Of a stretch of 64,000 nucleotides of DNA, positions 14,712 through 23,144 are shown in pieces. This DNA is from Nocardiopsis ganjiahuensis DSM 45031. Its GTDB lineage: Bacteria; Actinomycetota; Actinomycetes; Streptosporangiales; Streptosporangiaceae. The position numbers and the translations under genes were made by a program. The stretch spans positions 1-64,000 of the forward strand of contig NZ_ANBA01000021.1 in the NCBI RefSeq assembly GCF_000341085.1, written 5' to 3'. Position 1 is the stretch's first letter, and each line of letters begins with the position of its first letter. The notes under the pieces were generated by a model. That model had not been told where the DNA came from, made no database searches, and saw only the letters and a list, made by a program, of their open reading frames with translations.

Positions 14712-15332
14712 TCAGGCTCCCAGGCCGGACATCAGGTCCGCGAAGGGGGTGGGCTCCTCGTAGGGGTCCTCGGCCGCCGCGGGAGCGTTCTCGGTGGCCA
14801 GCAGGGCCAGCTGCCGGGCCGCGCGCGCGACGCGTTCGGACAGTTCGCGTCCGCCGTTCCCGCCCGCGCCCCAGTCCTCGGAGGCGGCGTAGACGCCCGT
14901 GGGCACCACCACCGAACGGGTGTAGGAGAACATCGGGCGCAGGGCGTGCTCCAGCACCAGGGAGTGGCGCGGGCTGCCCCCGGTGGCGGCCACCAGGACC
15001 GGCTTGCCGTCCAGGACACCGGGTTCGACGATGTCGAAGAACGACTTGAACAGGCCGCTGTAGGAGGCGTTGAAGACCGGGGTCACCGCGATGATCCCGT
15101 CCGCCCCGGCGACGTCCTCCAGGATCCCCGGCAGTTCACCGGTGGGGACCCTGGTGGTCATGGCGTTCATGACGTCGTGGGCCACGTCGCGCAGTTCGAC
15201 GACCCTGACCTCGGCCTTCTCACCGCGGTCGGCCAGGGCCTCCTCGGCCGCGGCGGTCAGCCGGTCGGCGAGCAGGCGGGTCGAGGAGGGGTTGCTGAGC
15301 CCGGCCGTGACGGTGACGAGCTTGCGGGTCAT
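14712..15332 (-). CDS. NADPH-dependent FMN reductase, CE1759 family
   Basis: 206-aa flavodoxin-like reductase that supplies FMNH2 to the adjacent luciferase-like monooxygenase. Seen: KLVTVTAGLSNPSSTRLLADRL at the N-terminus (phosphate-binding loop), ADGIIAVTPVFNASYSGLFKSFFDIVEPGVLDGKPVLVAATGGSPRHSLVLEHALRPMF in the core. This matches the LLM-partnered reductase family typified by Corynebacterium CE1759. The ATG overlaps the upstream stop as TGATG, a strong sign of translational coupling with the monooxygenase. Confidence 0.88.
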   Translation of the reverse strand: MTRKLVTVTAGLSNPSSTRLLADRLTAAAEEALADRGEKAEVRVVELRDVAHDVMNAMTTRVPTGELPGILEDVAGADGIIAVTPVFNASYSGLFKSFFDIVEPGVLDGKPVLVAATGGSPRHSLVLEHALRPMFSYTRSVVVPTGVYAASEDWGAGGNGGRELSERVARAARQLALLATENAPAAAEDPYEEPTPFADLMSGLGA

Positions 15333-16432
15333 CACTGGACCTCCGTGTCGGTGGTGGCGCTCCCCTTCGTGGCCAGGAGCGAGTCGTGGGTGGGCGCGTC
15401 GGGCACGTGCGCGGGCTTCTTCGCGGCGAACTCCCGGCGCAGCACCGGCACGACCTCCTCGCCGAGCAGGTCCAGCTGCTCCAGGACGGTCTTGAGCGGC
15501 AGGCCCGCGTGGTCCATCAGGAAGAGCTGGCGCTGGTAGTCGCCGAAGGACTCCCGGAACCCCAGGGTACGGTCGATGACCTCCTGCGGGCTGCCGACCG
15601 TCAGCGGGGTCTCGCGGGTGAACTCCTCCAGGGAGGGGCCGCCGCCGTAGACCGGCGCGTTGTCGAAGTAGGGCCGGAACTCCTTGACCGCGTCCTGGGA
15701 GTTCTTGCGCATGAACACCTGGCCGCCGAGCCCCACGATCGCCTGGTCGGCCTTGCCGTGGCCGTAGTGCTCGAAGCGCCGGCGGTACAGCGAGATGAGC
15801 TTCTTGGTGTGGGTGGCGGGCCAGAAGATGTTGTTGTGGAAGAAGCCGTCACCGTAGTAGGCGGCCTGCTCGGCGATCTCCGGGCTGCGGATGGAGCCGT
15901 GCCAGACGAACGGGGGCACGTCGTCCAGCGGGCGCGGGGTGGAGGTGAAGCCCTGCAGCGGGGTGCGGAACTTGCCCTCCCAGTTGACGACGTCCTCGCG
16001 CCAGAGGCGGTGCAGGAGGTTGTAGTTCTCCAGGGCCAGCGGAATGCCCTGGCGGATGTCCTGCCCGAACCAGGGGTAGACCGGGCCGGTGTTGCCGCGC
16101 CCCATCATCAGGTCCACCCGGCCCCCGGCCAGGTGCTGGAGCATGGCGTAGTCCTCGGCGATCTTGACCGGGTCGTTCGTGGTGATGAGCGTGGTGGAGG
16201 TGGACAGGATGATCTTCTCGGTCTGGGCCGCGATGTAACCGAGCATGGTGGTGGGAGAGGAGGCCACGAACGGCGGGTTGTGGTGCTCGCCGGTGGCGAA
16301 GACGTCCAGGCCCACCTCCTCGGCCTTGAGGGCGATCTGCACCATCGCCTTGATCCGCTCGCCCTCGGTCGGCGTACGTCCCGTCGTGGGATCGGTCGTC
16401 ACGTCGCTGACCGAGAAGATTCCGAACTGCAT
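15332..16432 (-). CDS. FMN-dependent luciferase-like monooxygenase, CE1758 family
   Basis: 366-aa TIM-barrel flavin monooxygenase of the bacterial luciferase superfamily. Starts MQFGIFSVSDVTTDP; family signatures AEEVGLDVFATGEHHNPPFVASSPTTMLGYIAAQT, GGRVDLMMGRGNTGPVYPWFG and PPFVWHGSIRSPEIAEQAAYYGDGFFHNNIFW. ATG at 16432 is preceded by GGGGAG; the longer upstream frame is noise. With the reductase it forms the CE1758/CE1759 duo found in many actinobacteria; the organic substrate is unknown. Upstream 16433-16500 is AT-rich and probably holds the promoter. Confidence 0.88.
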   Translation of the reverse strand: MQFGIFSVSDVTTDPTTGRTPTEGERIKAMVQIALKAEEVGLDVFATGEHHNPPFVASSPTTMLGYIAAQTEKIILSTSTTLITTNDPVKIAEDYAMLQHLAGGRVDLMMGRGNTGPVYPWFGQDIRQGIPLALENYNLLHRLWREDVVNWEGKFRTPLQGFTSTPRPLDDVPPFVWHGSIRSPEIAEQAAYYGDGFFHNNIFWPATHTKKLISLYRRRFEHYGHGKADQAIVGLGGQVFMRKNSQDAVKEFRPYFDNAPVYGGGPSLEEFTRETPLTVGSPQEVIDRTLGFRESFGDYQRQLFLMDHAGLPLKTVLEQLDLLGEEVVPVLRREFAAKKPAHVPDAPTHDSLLATKGSATTDTEVQ

Positions 16433-16644
16433 GGCGCACTCCCCGACATTGTTTCCTAAGAAGTAATTTCCTGTGAAGCTATCATGCCCGAACAGTAGGG
16501 CCCAAACAGGTATTCCCTCCACCGCGCCGAGGGCCCGCCACCCTGAGCCCGGGTTCGGCCACGCGCACCCCCCGTGTCCGTCAAGCGCCACGACGATCCG
16601 CGGCCGGGGGACGACAGGGGGACACGCCGGAGGGCACACGACAA

Positions 16645-16681
16645 GGGCGGGGCCGGTGCGCCACGCGCACCGGCCCCGCCC
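16645..16681 (-). terminator. Strong terminator after the small conserved gene
   Basis: GGGCGGGGCCGGTGCG (16645-16660) pairs perfectly with CGCACCGGCCCCGCCC (16666-16681), 16-bp stem with a 5-nt loop, 48 nt past the stop at 16729. Confidence 0.7.
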
Positions 16682-16728
16682 CGCGGTTCCGCCCTCCGGC
16701 GTTCTGACTCTCGGCCGCGGCCCGGGAC

Positions 16729-17082
16729 CTACGCCTCGGGCAGGAAGGACGTGACCAGCTCGATCTTCCCGCGGATGTGCGCGTTGAACTCGGCCAATTC
16801 CTCCGCGGGCACCCACAGCTCGAGGATCGTGCTGCCGCCCACCTGCCGGACCGGGTATCGGGAGGCGAATTCCGCGTCCACCCGGAAGCGGGTGACGTGC
16901 CCCTCCCCGTCACGTGGCAGGTTCCACTCCCGGGCGATCCGGGTGGCGTAGTCCTCGTTCAGGACCGGGTAGAAGATCGGCTGATCCGGCAGGCGCGGCG
17001 GCCACTCACGCCAGCCGGAATCCCTGACCAGAGCGAGTTCCGCGGGCCCGGTGGGGCGCCACAGGGTCATCGGTTCGGGCAC
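16729..17082 (-). CDS. Small conserved protein of the type annotated ADP-ribosylation/crystallin J1
   Basis: 117 aa. The sequence MTLWRPTGPAELALVRDSGWREWPPRLPDQPIFYPVLNEDYATRIAREWN, then HVTRFRVDAEFASRYPVRQVGG and ILELWVPAEELAEFNAHI closely recalls a widespread actinobacterial/proteobacterial family that databases often label ADP-ribosylation/crystallin J1. It is far too short to be an ADP-ribosylglycohydrolase, so that label should not be read as function. No signal or membrane segment. Single-gene transcript with its own terminator. Confidence 0.7.
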   Translation of the reverse strand: MPEPMTLWRPTGPAELALVRDSGWREWPPRLPDQPIFYPVLNEDYATRIAREWNLPRDGEGHVTRFRVDAEFASRYPVRQVGGSTILELWVPAEELAEFNAHIRGKIELVTSFLPEA

Positions 17083-17300
17083 GGCTGCCTCCTGCTCGGG
17101 TCGGGGTCGGGATGGAGCTTAGGGTGACCGTGCCCGAGTCCGCACCCGCTTTTTACCGGGGCAGATGAAAAACTGCCGTCAGGGCGGGAACACCTAACTT
17201 GCACGAAGCGTTCTCACAGGTGAAGCACCCCAGACCGTCCCCGACCCCAACAATCCCACCAGCGTCTGTGCGAAGCTTCGACATCACCTCAAGACCATGC
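17083..17300. other. Leader region upstream of the tandem structures
   Basis: Between the divergent start of the 117-aa gene and the first hairpin. It must contain that gene's promoter (minus strand) and possibly a plus-strand promoter for the RNA; CTAACTTGCACG around 17192-17203 could supply a -35-like TTGCAC but no good -10 follows. Confidence 0.35.
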
Positions 17301-17622
17301 GCGGTTGTACGCGTTCGTGTCGGCAATGGGGGTTTCCGACACGAAACCATCGCTACAACCGCCTTCCCAGCGGCCAGACCGCACCTAGTGCGTAGGCCGC
17401 GCGGTCGGGTCCCACGTTGGGGGACGTGGGACCCGGCCAGACCTAGCGAATACGAGTGCTCGTGTCGTAAATGGGGGTTTCCGACACGAAACCAACACCG
17501 TATTCGCCTCCCAGCGGCCCCACCGCACCTAGTGCCCGGGCCGCGTGGCCGGTTTCACGTTGGGGGACGTGGAACCTGGCCCAACTTCGGGGGGCGCGCC
17601 ACACGGCGCGCCCCCCGCTTTT
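17301..17622 (+). ncRNA. Two tandem copies of a covarying three-hairpin structure plus terminator: candidate structured RNA
   Basis: Two related units (about 17301-17440 and 17446-17580) share order and loops. Each has a long composite hairpin, a short G/C hairpin around ACCTAGTGC and a third hairpin with loop TGGGGG. Unit 1 outer stem GCGGTTGTA/TACAACCGC (17301-17309, 17354-17362) becomes GCGAATAC/GTATTCGC (17446-17453, 17500-17507) in unit 2: different sequence, same pairing. Inner stem TTCGTGTCGG/CCGACACGAA keeps its sequence around the conserved loop AATGGGGGTTT. Third stem CGGGTCCCACGT/ACGTGGGACCCG becomes GGTTTCACGT/ACGTGGAACC, a C-G to U-A change plus a wobble. A terminator follows. 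Strand is inferred from the T tract. No known RNA family recognised. Confidence 0.6.
17589..17622 (+). terminator. Intrinsic terminator after the tandem structures
   Basis: GGGGGGCGCGCC (17589-17600), loop ACAC, GGCGCGCCCCCC (17605-17616), then GCTTTTGTG. Perfect 12-bp stem with a T tract on the plus strand; on the minus strand it also lies downstream of the kinase stop. Confidence 0.8.
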
Positions 17623-17647
17623 GTGTGCCCGGGCCCGCACGCCCGGA

Positions 17648-19963
17648 TCAATCACGTGGCTGGAAGTCGATCAGGACGACCGGGAGGATGTCGGCGTCAT
17701 AGAACTCGGGAGATGCCTCGGTGGGTTCGGTGAAGTTCGTGATCGGCCTGCAGTCCGAGAGGGGCGCGACGTTTTCGCCGGGATCGGGCTCCTCACCCGC
17801 GTCGAGGTTCCAACCGTCGCCGCAGGCCACCGTTTCGTCGATCGCCCGGGTCGTACCCCTGGAGAAACGACCGAAGAGGAACGCCACCCGGTCCTCCTGA
17901 CCTGATGAGTCCTCCACCACCCCCGCGATGTCCATCGCACGGTCGCAGTCCATGTCCCAGCTGCTGGCCTGAACGTCCCACTCCTGTTGAGCGGGCCAGC
18001 CCGAGACGATGCTTCCGCAGATCGGTGCGTGCACCACGTCCCAGTAGAGGCCGTTGTCGAGCGCCCACGACTGGGGGTCCTCCATCGGCACCCCGGTGTC
18101 CCCCTCCTCGAAGTCGATCCGCACCTCCCGCTGCTCCGTGGTGTACTCGGCCCGCAGCGGGGCCCCCTCCTCGTCGAGTTCGACCCGGGCGAGCGCCTCC
18201 GTCTCGACGAAGGCCCCCTCGTCGAGGAGTCCCAACACGGTGGGACCCGTGTACACCCCCTCCTGCCCCTCCCCCGCTTCCGTCTCGCCCGACGCGGCCA
18301 ACTGCCGCAGCGGCTCGGTGACCAGGGTGAGGCCGACGGAGTCCGGGCTGACGCTGGGGTCGGGTTCGGTCCGCTCGGGCAGGGGCCAGGCGTCCTCCTC
18401 GCCCTGCGCGTACACGTACAGCTCGCCCCGGTGGTTGGCGACCGCAGTGGAGTCCGGGCCCATCGCCGCGCCCCGGATCAGGAAGGTCTGGTCCGCCGCC
18501 GAGTACAGGTACTCCTCCTCGACCAGGCTGTCCTCCACCACCTGGTCCACGGGGGTGCCGGTGCGTTCGGCGACCTCTTCGGCGTGCGCCGGGGAGAACG
18601 AGCGGGTCACCCGGGCGGTGAAGCCCTGGCTCTCCTCCAGAATGCCCGCCGCCGCCGCGACCGTCTCCGACGGGTTCTCGCTCACCTGGTTGTAGACCAC
18701 GAAACCGCCGGCGGTCAGACCGGCCACGGCCAGCACGCCCGCGCCCGTCAGGCCCGCCTTGGACGTGGCGATCCCGCTCAACAGGCCACCGTTCGCGGTG
18801 CCGGCCGCACTCCCTCCAGCGGTCGCCGTCCCCGAACCAGCAGCAGCCGGGGCCGCCGCACCGGTGGTACCGGCTCCCGTACCCGCTCCGGCTGCCGCAC
18901 CGGTTCCAGCCGCGCCGACAGAGCCCACCGCACCAGAACCCATGACGCCGGAACCCAGTGCGCTCGCGCCCAGTCCGGCTGCGGAGACGACCCCCACCGC
19001 GGTGGCCCAACGGGCCGGGTCGTGTCCCGCGTCGTCCACCCCGCGCCAGTAGTCGCGCAGCATGCGGCGCAGGGAGTCGGCCGTCGTCTGCGGACGGCCG
19101 GGCTGTCCCTCCGGCCCTGCCTCCGGTGCGGGCAGCAGAGCCCGGACCAGTTCCTCGGAGCTCGGGCGTTGCTCCGGGTCCACCGACAGCGCCGCCTCGA
19201 CCAGCCCCAGCAGGTCCTCCGGTACCCCGGTGGCGTCGAACTCGCCCTCGCGCACCCGGCGCGCCAGTTCCGCCGCCGCACCCGAACCGAACGGCTGGCG
19301 GCCGGTGGCGGCCAGCACCACCAGCCCGCCCCAGGCGAACACGTCCGCTGACGGATCGGCGCTCGCTCCGGAGTAGCGTTCGGGCGCCGTCCAGCCAGGG
19401 GTGCCGTAGGAGGCCGAAGCATCCGCGGAACGCTCGGTGCCGATCTCCACCGCGATGCCGAAGTCCACGATCTTCGGACCGTCCGGGGACAGGATCACGT
19501 TGCCCGGCTTGATGTCCCGGTGGGCGATCCCCGCCGCGTGCAGGGCGGCCAGGCCCTCAGCCATGCCCAGGGCGAAGGCATGGAGCATGCCCCCTTCGAG
19601 CGGACCGAACTCGCGCACATGGGCACGCAGGTCGCGGCCGGGAACGTAGTCGAAGGCCAGCCACGGCACCTCCGCCCCGGTGTCGGAGGCGTGCAGCCGG
19701 GCGGTACTGACGCCGTTGGCGCGGGCCAGCATCTCGACCTCCCGGGCGAAGGTCTCCCGGAACCGGGACTCACGGGCGAAGTCGGCGTGCACGGTCTTGA
19801 CCGCCACGCAGAGCCCGTACACGTCCTGGGCTCCGTAGACCACGCCCATACCACCCGCGCCGATCCGCCCCACCACCCGGTAGGGGCCGATCGAGGCTGG
19901 ATCACCCGCCTCCAACGGTGAGAGCCCGGGCGGCGGCGAGACGGTTTCAGGGGGAATGGACAT
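17648..19963 (-). CDS. Transmembrane Ser/Thr protein kinase with large extracytoplasmic domain
   Basis: 771 aa. N-terminal Hanks-type kinase (about 25-280): glycine loop IGAGGMGVVYGA, Lys56 in VAVKTVH, HRDIKPGNVIL catalytic loop, DFG as VDFGIA, TPGWTAPERY activation end, DVFAWGGLVVLAATG. Then a juxtamembrane stretch and a very long Ala/Gly/Thr low-complexity region (about 335-400) before a single membrane helix (GVLAVAGLTAGGFVVYN). The 330-residue exterior is not PASTA; it resembles an LppX/LolA-like fold only loosely, has four Cys near the end (ICGS, DCDR, ACGD, DCRP) and probably senses a ligand. GAAGGG precedes the ATG. No operon partner; divergent from a LacI gene. Confidence 0.88.
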   Translation of the reverse strand: MSIPPETVSPPPGLSPLEAGDPASIGPYRVVGRIGAGGMGVVYGAQDVYGLCVAVKTVHADFARESRFRETFAREVEMLARANGVSTARLHASDTGAEVPWLAFDYVPGRDLRAHVREFGPLEGGMLHAFALGMAEGLAALHAAGIAHRDIKPGNVILSPDGPKIVDFGIAVEIGTERSADASASYGTPGWTAPERYSGASADPSADVFAWGGLVVLAATGRQPFGSGAAAELARRVREGEFDATGVPEDLLGLVEAALSVDPEQRPSSEELVRALLPAPEAGPEGQPGRPQTTADSLRRMLRDYWRGVDDAGHDPARWATAVGVVSAAGLGASALGSGVMGSGAVGSVGAAGTGAAAGAGTGAGTTGAAAPAAAGSGTATAGGSAAGTANGGLLSGIATSKAGLTGAGVLAVAGLTAGGFVVYNQVSENPSETVAAAAGILEESQGFTARVTRSFSPAHAEEVAERTGTPVDQVVEDSLVEEEYLYSAADQTFLIRGAAMGPDSTAVANHRGELYVYAQGEEDAWPLPERTEPDPSVSPDSVGLTLVTEPLRQLAASGETEAGEGQEGVYTGPTVLGLLDEGAFVETEALARVELDEEGAPLRAEYTTEQREVRIDFEEGDTGVPMEDPQSWALDNGLYWDVVHAPICGSIVSGWPAQQEWDVQASSWDMDCDRAMDIAGVVEDSSGQEDRVAFLFGRFSRGTTRAIDETVACGDGWNLDAGEEPDPGENVAPLSDCRPITNFTEPTEASPEFYDADILPVVLIDFQPRD

Positions 19964-20115
19964 CGTTGCCCTTCAGGGGAAAGTGCGGCGGAAGCGACGG
20001 GAGAGCCCCGTCCGGACAGTCTGACGCGCCTGTTCGGCAGGCGGTTCGCCGCCGAGGGAATCACCGGTACGAACCGTGACGGCGGTACGATGCGCCTGCG
20101 CGAGAGGGGATCGAA

Positions 20116-21147
20116 GTGGCGAGTGGGAGCAGTGGTGGCGGAGCGCCCGGCGGGCGGCCGACGATGGCTGACATCGCGGCGCACCTGGGGGTCTCCCGGC
20201 AGCTGGTCTCGATGGTCCTGGGCGACCGGCCCGGTCCCAGCGCCGCCACGCGCGAACGCGTGCTGCGTGCCGCGGAGGAGCTCGGCTACCGCGCCGACAC
20301 CGCCGCCCAGCTGCTGCGCCGGGCCCGCAGCCGCCAGGTGGGGGTGCTCTTCACCATGGAGCACCCCATGGACGCCGACCTGGTCGAGGCCCTGTACCCG
20401 GAGGCGGCCCGGCTCGACTACAGCGTGGCCCTGAGCGCCATGCTGGCCAACCGGACCGAGCGCCAGGCGATCGACGAGCTCGTGGGGCTGCGCTGTGAGG
20501 CCCTGGTGCTGATCGGCATGTCCGCGCAGGCCCCGGAGGACCTGGCCAGGGTCGCCGAGCGGGTCCCCGTGGTGGAGATCGGGCAGCGCACCAACGCCGC
20601 CGGGACCGACAGCGTCCGCACCGACGCCGTCTCGGGGGTGCGCCAGGCGGTCGACCACCTGGTCTCCCTGGGCCACCGGCGGATCGCGCACGTGTACGGC
20701 GGCGACCTGCCCAGCGCCCCCGAGCGCCGGACCGGCTACCTGGAGGGCATGCGCGCGCACGGGCTGGACGCGTACGTGGACCTGGTCCCCGGCGCCTACA
20801 CCGAGGAGGCGGGCGCCCGCGCCGCGGCGGCGCTGCTGGCCCGCGACGAGCTGCCCACGGCGGTGGTGTGCTGCAACGACCAGTCCGCGCGCGGGCTCAT
20901 GGAGACCCTGCTCCGGGCGGGCCGTTCCGTACCCGGGGACGTGTCCGTGGTGGGCTACGACGACAGCCGGGCGGCGCGGTTGTCGTTCCTGAGCCTGACC
21001 TCGGTACGCCAGGACGTGACCCGCATCGCCGAACTCACACTCGGAGCGGTGGCCGAGCGGTTGGAAGAGGGCCGTACCGAGAGCACCCACGTGGTGCTGC
21101 CGACCACTCTCACCGTCCGCGACAGCACCGCTCCCCCACGCCCCTGA
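20116..21147 (+). CDS. LacI-family transcriptional regulator, candidate arabinose repressor
   Basis: 343-aa repressor: N-terminal HTH PTMADIAAHLGVSRQLVSMVLGDRPGPSAATRERVLRAAEELGY, then a periplasmic-binding-like effector domain with MADIA-linked dimer features (HLVSLGHRRIAHVYGG, AVVCCNDQSARGLMETLLRAGRSVPGDVSVVGYDDS). GTG start at 20116 follows GAGAGGGGA at good spacing. It is the nearest LacI gene to the araBDA locus, which carries two LacI-type operators, so it is a reasonable candidate for their regulator; the intervening MFS gene and distance make this inference only. The third helix SRQLVSMVL differs from the usual VSTVSRAL, so operator specificity may be unusual. Confidence 0.85.
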   Translation: MASGSSGGGAPGGRPTMADIAAHLGVSRQLVSMVLGDRPGPSAATRERVLRAAEELGYRADTAAQLLRRARSRQVGVLFTMEHPMDADLVEALYPEAARLDYSVALSAMLANRTERQAIDELVGLRCEALVLIGMSAQAPEDLARVAERVPVVEIGQRTNAAGTDSVRTDAVSGVRQAVDHLVSLGHRRIAHVYGGDLPSAPERRTGYLEGMRAHGLDAYVDLVPGAYTEEAGARAAAALLARDELPTAVVCCNDQSARGLMETLLRAGRSVPGDVSVVGYDDSRAARLSFLSLTSVRQDVTRIAELTLGAVAERLEEGRTESTHVVLPTTLTVRDSTAPPRP

Positions 21148-21831
21148 ACCCCACGCGGCCCTGTAACCACACGCTCGCGCACCCCGCACGCCCTGCCCGT
21201 CCCGCAGACGCCACCTCGTTCGCCCCGCCCCTCATACGCTTCTCCTCAGCTACTGCCGCCCCACGCGCCCTGCCCACCTCACAGGCAGCACCCCCGGGCG
21301 CCCCACGCGACTCCTCAGCCGCTGACACCCCGCGCAACCCGCACGCCCCCACGCACCTCACAGTCCGCGTACCTCGCAGACGCCACCTCCTGTGCCCCAC
21401 GAATCATGTGCGCCTCCTCGGCCACTGACGCCCCGCGCACCTCGCAAGTACCGCCCCGTATGTCCCGTGTGCCACGTGGGTCTCCTGAAACCCTGGCGTC
21501 ACATCCGAACCACGCGGCACACACGTGACGCGAGGCAGATCACGTGCCGCACCGTTGGCGATCGGCGGGCATCAGTGACATCCTGGACTTAGCACGTGCT
21601 AAGTCCGTGTTCGAGATCGATACGAGCAGGCCCCCGGGCCGCACGCGTGCGGCGCCGGACAGCACACGGGCCTGCGCGAACCCGGTGTCCGGGCTCGCAC
21701 AGGTGCGGCGGGCGGCACGGCCACCGCACACGTCCACGCTTCCCCGGCGCCTTCACCCGCAGCACCCTCGAACCACGCCCGCGGCGCGCAGCCCGCCCGA
21801 CTCCACCCACCGTTCGGAAGGGGGCACAGCC
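21148..21831. other. Intergenic region with degenerate tandem repeats and a perfect palindrome
   Basis: About 680 bp upstream of the MFS start. From about 21200 to 21450 a C-rich degenerate direct repeat is visible: CGCAGACGCCACCTC at 21200 and again at 21373, each followed by a GCCCC-CAT-TCCTC-GC-ACTG-CGCCCC-CGCGC pattern, with a poorer copy between. A 22-bp palindrome is listed separately. Long open frames crossing this region are not credible coding sequence. Confidence 0.45.
21585..21606 (+). promoter_or_regulatory. Perfect 22-bp palindrome, probable operator of the MFS gene
   Basis: GGACTTAGCAC (21585-21595) followed by its exact reverse complement GTGCTAAGTCC (21596-21606), about 226 bp upstream of the MFS start. 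Length and symmetry suit a dimeric TetR/MarR-type repressor; no cognate regulator gene is adjacent. Confidence 0.55.
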
Positions 21832-23034
21832 ATGCCTCTGGCCCTGCTCGCCCTGGCCCTCGGGGCCTTCGCCATCGGCACGACCGAGTTCGTGATCATG
21901 GGCCTGCTGCCCGAGGTCGCCACCGACCTCGGCGTTCCCATCTCCAACGCCGGTTACCTGATCTCCGCCTACGCCCTCGGGGTGGTGGTCGGAGCTCCCC
22001 TGCTCACCGCCCTGGGCAACCGCCTGCCGCGCAAGACCCTGCTCATGGTGTTCATGGGCGTGTTCCTGGTCGGCAACCTGGCCACCGTCGTGACCAGCTC
22101 CTACGGTGCGGTCTTCGCCTCCCGGGTGCTGGCGGGGCTTCCGCACGGCGCCTACCTGGGCATGGCCGCGCTGGTGGCCGCGCACATGGCCGGTCCGGCC
22201 CGTCGGGCGACCGCCGTGGCGCGGGTGATGCTCGGCCTGACCGTGGCCAACATCGTCGGGGTCCCCGCCGGCACCCTGCTGGGGCAGCTGGTCGGCTGGC
22301 GCGCCGCCTTCCTGGTGGTGGTGGCCCTCGCCGCCCTGACCATCGCGGGTGTGGCCCTGTTCGTGCCGCACACGCCCGCGTCGAGGGCCGGCGGTCTGCG
22401 CGGTGAGCTCTCCGCGCTGCGCCACCCCCAGGTCGTCCTGGGTCTGACCACCGCGGTCTTCGGCTTCGCGGGGGTCTTCGCCGTCTACAGCTACATCTCG
22501 CCGATGATGACCGAGCTGGCGGGCATGCCCAGCGCCGGAGTTCCGATCGTGCTGGCGCTGTTCGGTGTCGGCATGACGATCGGCTCGCTGGTGGTCGGGC
22601 CGCTGGCCGACCGGTGGCTGCGCCCCACCATCTACGTCTCGCTCGGTTCGCTGGCCGCGGTGCTGGCGCTGTTCGCCCTCACCGTGCACAACCCCTGGAC
22701 CGCCGCGATCACGGTGGTGGTGCTGGGCGCGGTCGGCTTCGGTGTGACCGCCCCGCTCCAGGTCCTGGTGATGAGCAAGGCGGGCGCGGCGCCCAGCATC
22801 GCCTCGGCCTCCAACCACTCGGCGTTCAACCTGGCCAACGCGGGCGGCGCCTGGCTGGGCGGCCTGGGGATCGGGATGGGCCTGGGTTACGTCTCCCCGG
22901 CCGTGATCGGTTCGGTCCTGGCCCTGGTCGGCCTGGGCATCGCCGTGACGGCGGGCGTGGTCGACCGCAGGGGGTCCGGGACCGGCACCGAAGCCGTGGC
23001 CGAGCCCGCCCGCGAACCCGTGACCAGCGGCTGA
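21832..23034 (+). CDS. MFS efflux transporter, AraJ/DHA1-like
   Basis: 400-aa 12-helix major facilitator. N-terminus MPLALLALALGAFAIGTTEFVIMGLLPEVATDLGV is the DHA1 AraJ/PbuE-type hallmark; motif A-like GNRLPRKTLL lies between helices 2 and 3 and VAHMAGPARRATAVARVMLGLTVANIVGVPAGTLLGQLVGWRAAF in the middle of the N-half. ATG at 21832 chosen for the GGAAGGGGG site just upstream; the same frame extends about 290 bp further but through the palindrome and without homology. Likely exports drugs or sugars/purine analogues; substrate not deducible. Own strong terminator. Confidence 0.88.
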   Translation: MPLALLALALGAFAIGTTEFVIMGLLPEVATDLGVPISNAGYLISAYALGVVVGAPLLTALGNRLPRKTLLMVFMGVFLVGNLATVVTSSYGAVFASRVLAGLPHGAYLGMAALVAAHMAGPARRATAVARVMLGLTVANIVGVPAGTLLGQLVGWRAAFLVVVALAALTIAGVALFVPHTPASRAGGLRGELSALRHPQVVLGLTTAVFGFAGVFAVYSYISPMMTELAGMPSAGVPIVLALFGVGMTIGSLVVGPLADRWLRPTIYVSLGSLAAVLALFALTVHNPWTAAITVVVLGAVGFGVTAPLQVLVMSKAGAAPSIASASNHSAFNLANAGGAWLGGLGIGMGLGYVSPAVIGSVLALVGLGIAVTAGVVDRRGSGTGTEAVAEPAREPVTSG

Positions 23035-23048
23035 CCGACCGTTCGCGC

Positions 23049-23079
23049 AGCGCCCGCACCCCCTGGGGGTGCGGGCGCT
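23049..23079 (+). terminator. Terminator of the MFS gene
   Basis: AGCGCCCGCACCCC (23049-23062) pairs perfectly with GGGGTGCGGGCGCT (23066-23079), 14 bp, 3-nt loop, followed by TTTCCTG. Confidence 0.75.
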
Positions 23080-23114
23080 TTCCTGTGTGTGTCCCCTTGT
23101 GTGCGTTCAGGGGG

Positions 23115-23144
23115 TTGACTTCATCGATTGTTAACGCCAACAAT
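23115..23144 (+). promoter_or_regulatory. Probable araB promoter
   Basis: TTGACT (23115-23120) and AACAAT (23139-23144) with an 18-bp spacer. The -10 overlaps the right half of the first operator, consistent with repression by steric block. Confidence 0.5.
23127..23144 (+). promoter_or_regulatory. LacI-type arabinose operator 1
   Basis: ATTGTTAACGCCAACAAT: ATTGTT and AACAAT are inverted repeats around the AACGCC centre, the layout of LacI-family operators. It overlaps a second palindrome GCCAACA-A-TGTTGGC (23136-23150). A 16/18 match recurs at 23246-23263. Confidence 0.75.

Noticed and set aside
17301..17580. CRISPR array or type III toxin-antitoxin repeat RNA at the tandem structures
   Set aside because: Only two units of about 140 nt, internally structured with covarying stems; no short regular repeats with unique spacers and no cas or toxin gene adjacent.
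21544..21831. N-terminal extension of the MFS transporter
   Set aside because: The frame stays open but crosses a 22-bp operator-like palindrome, is Pro/Arg-rich noise and lacks homology; the ATG at 21832 gives the canonical DHA1 start.
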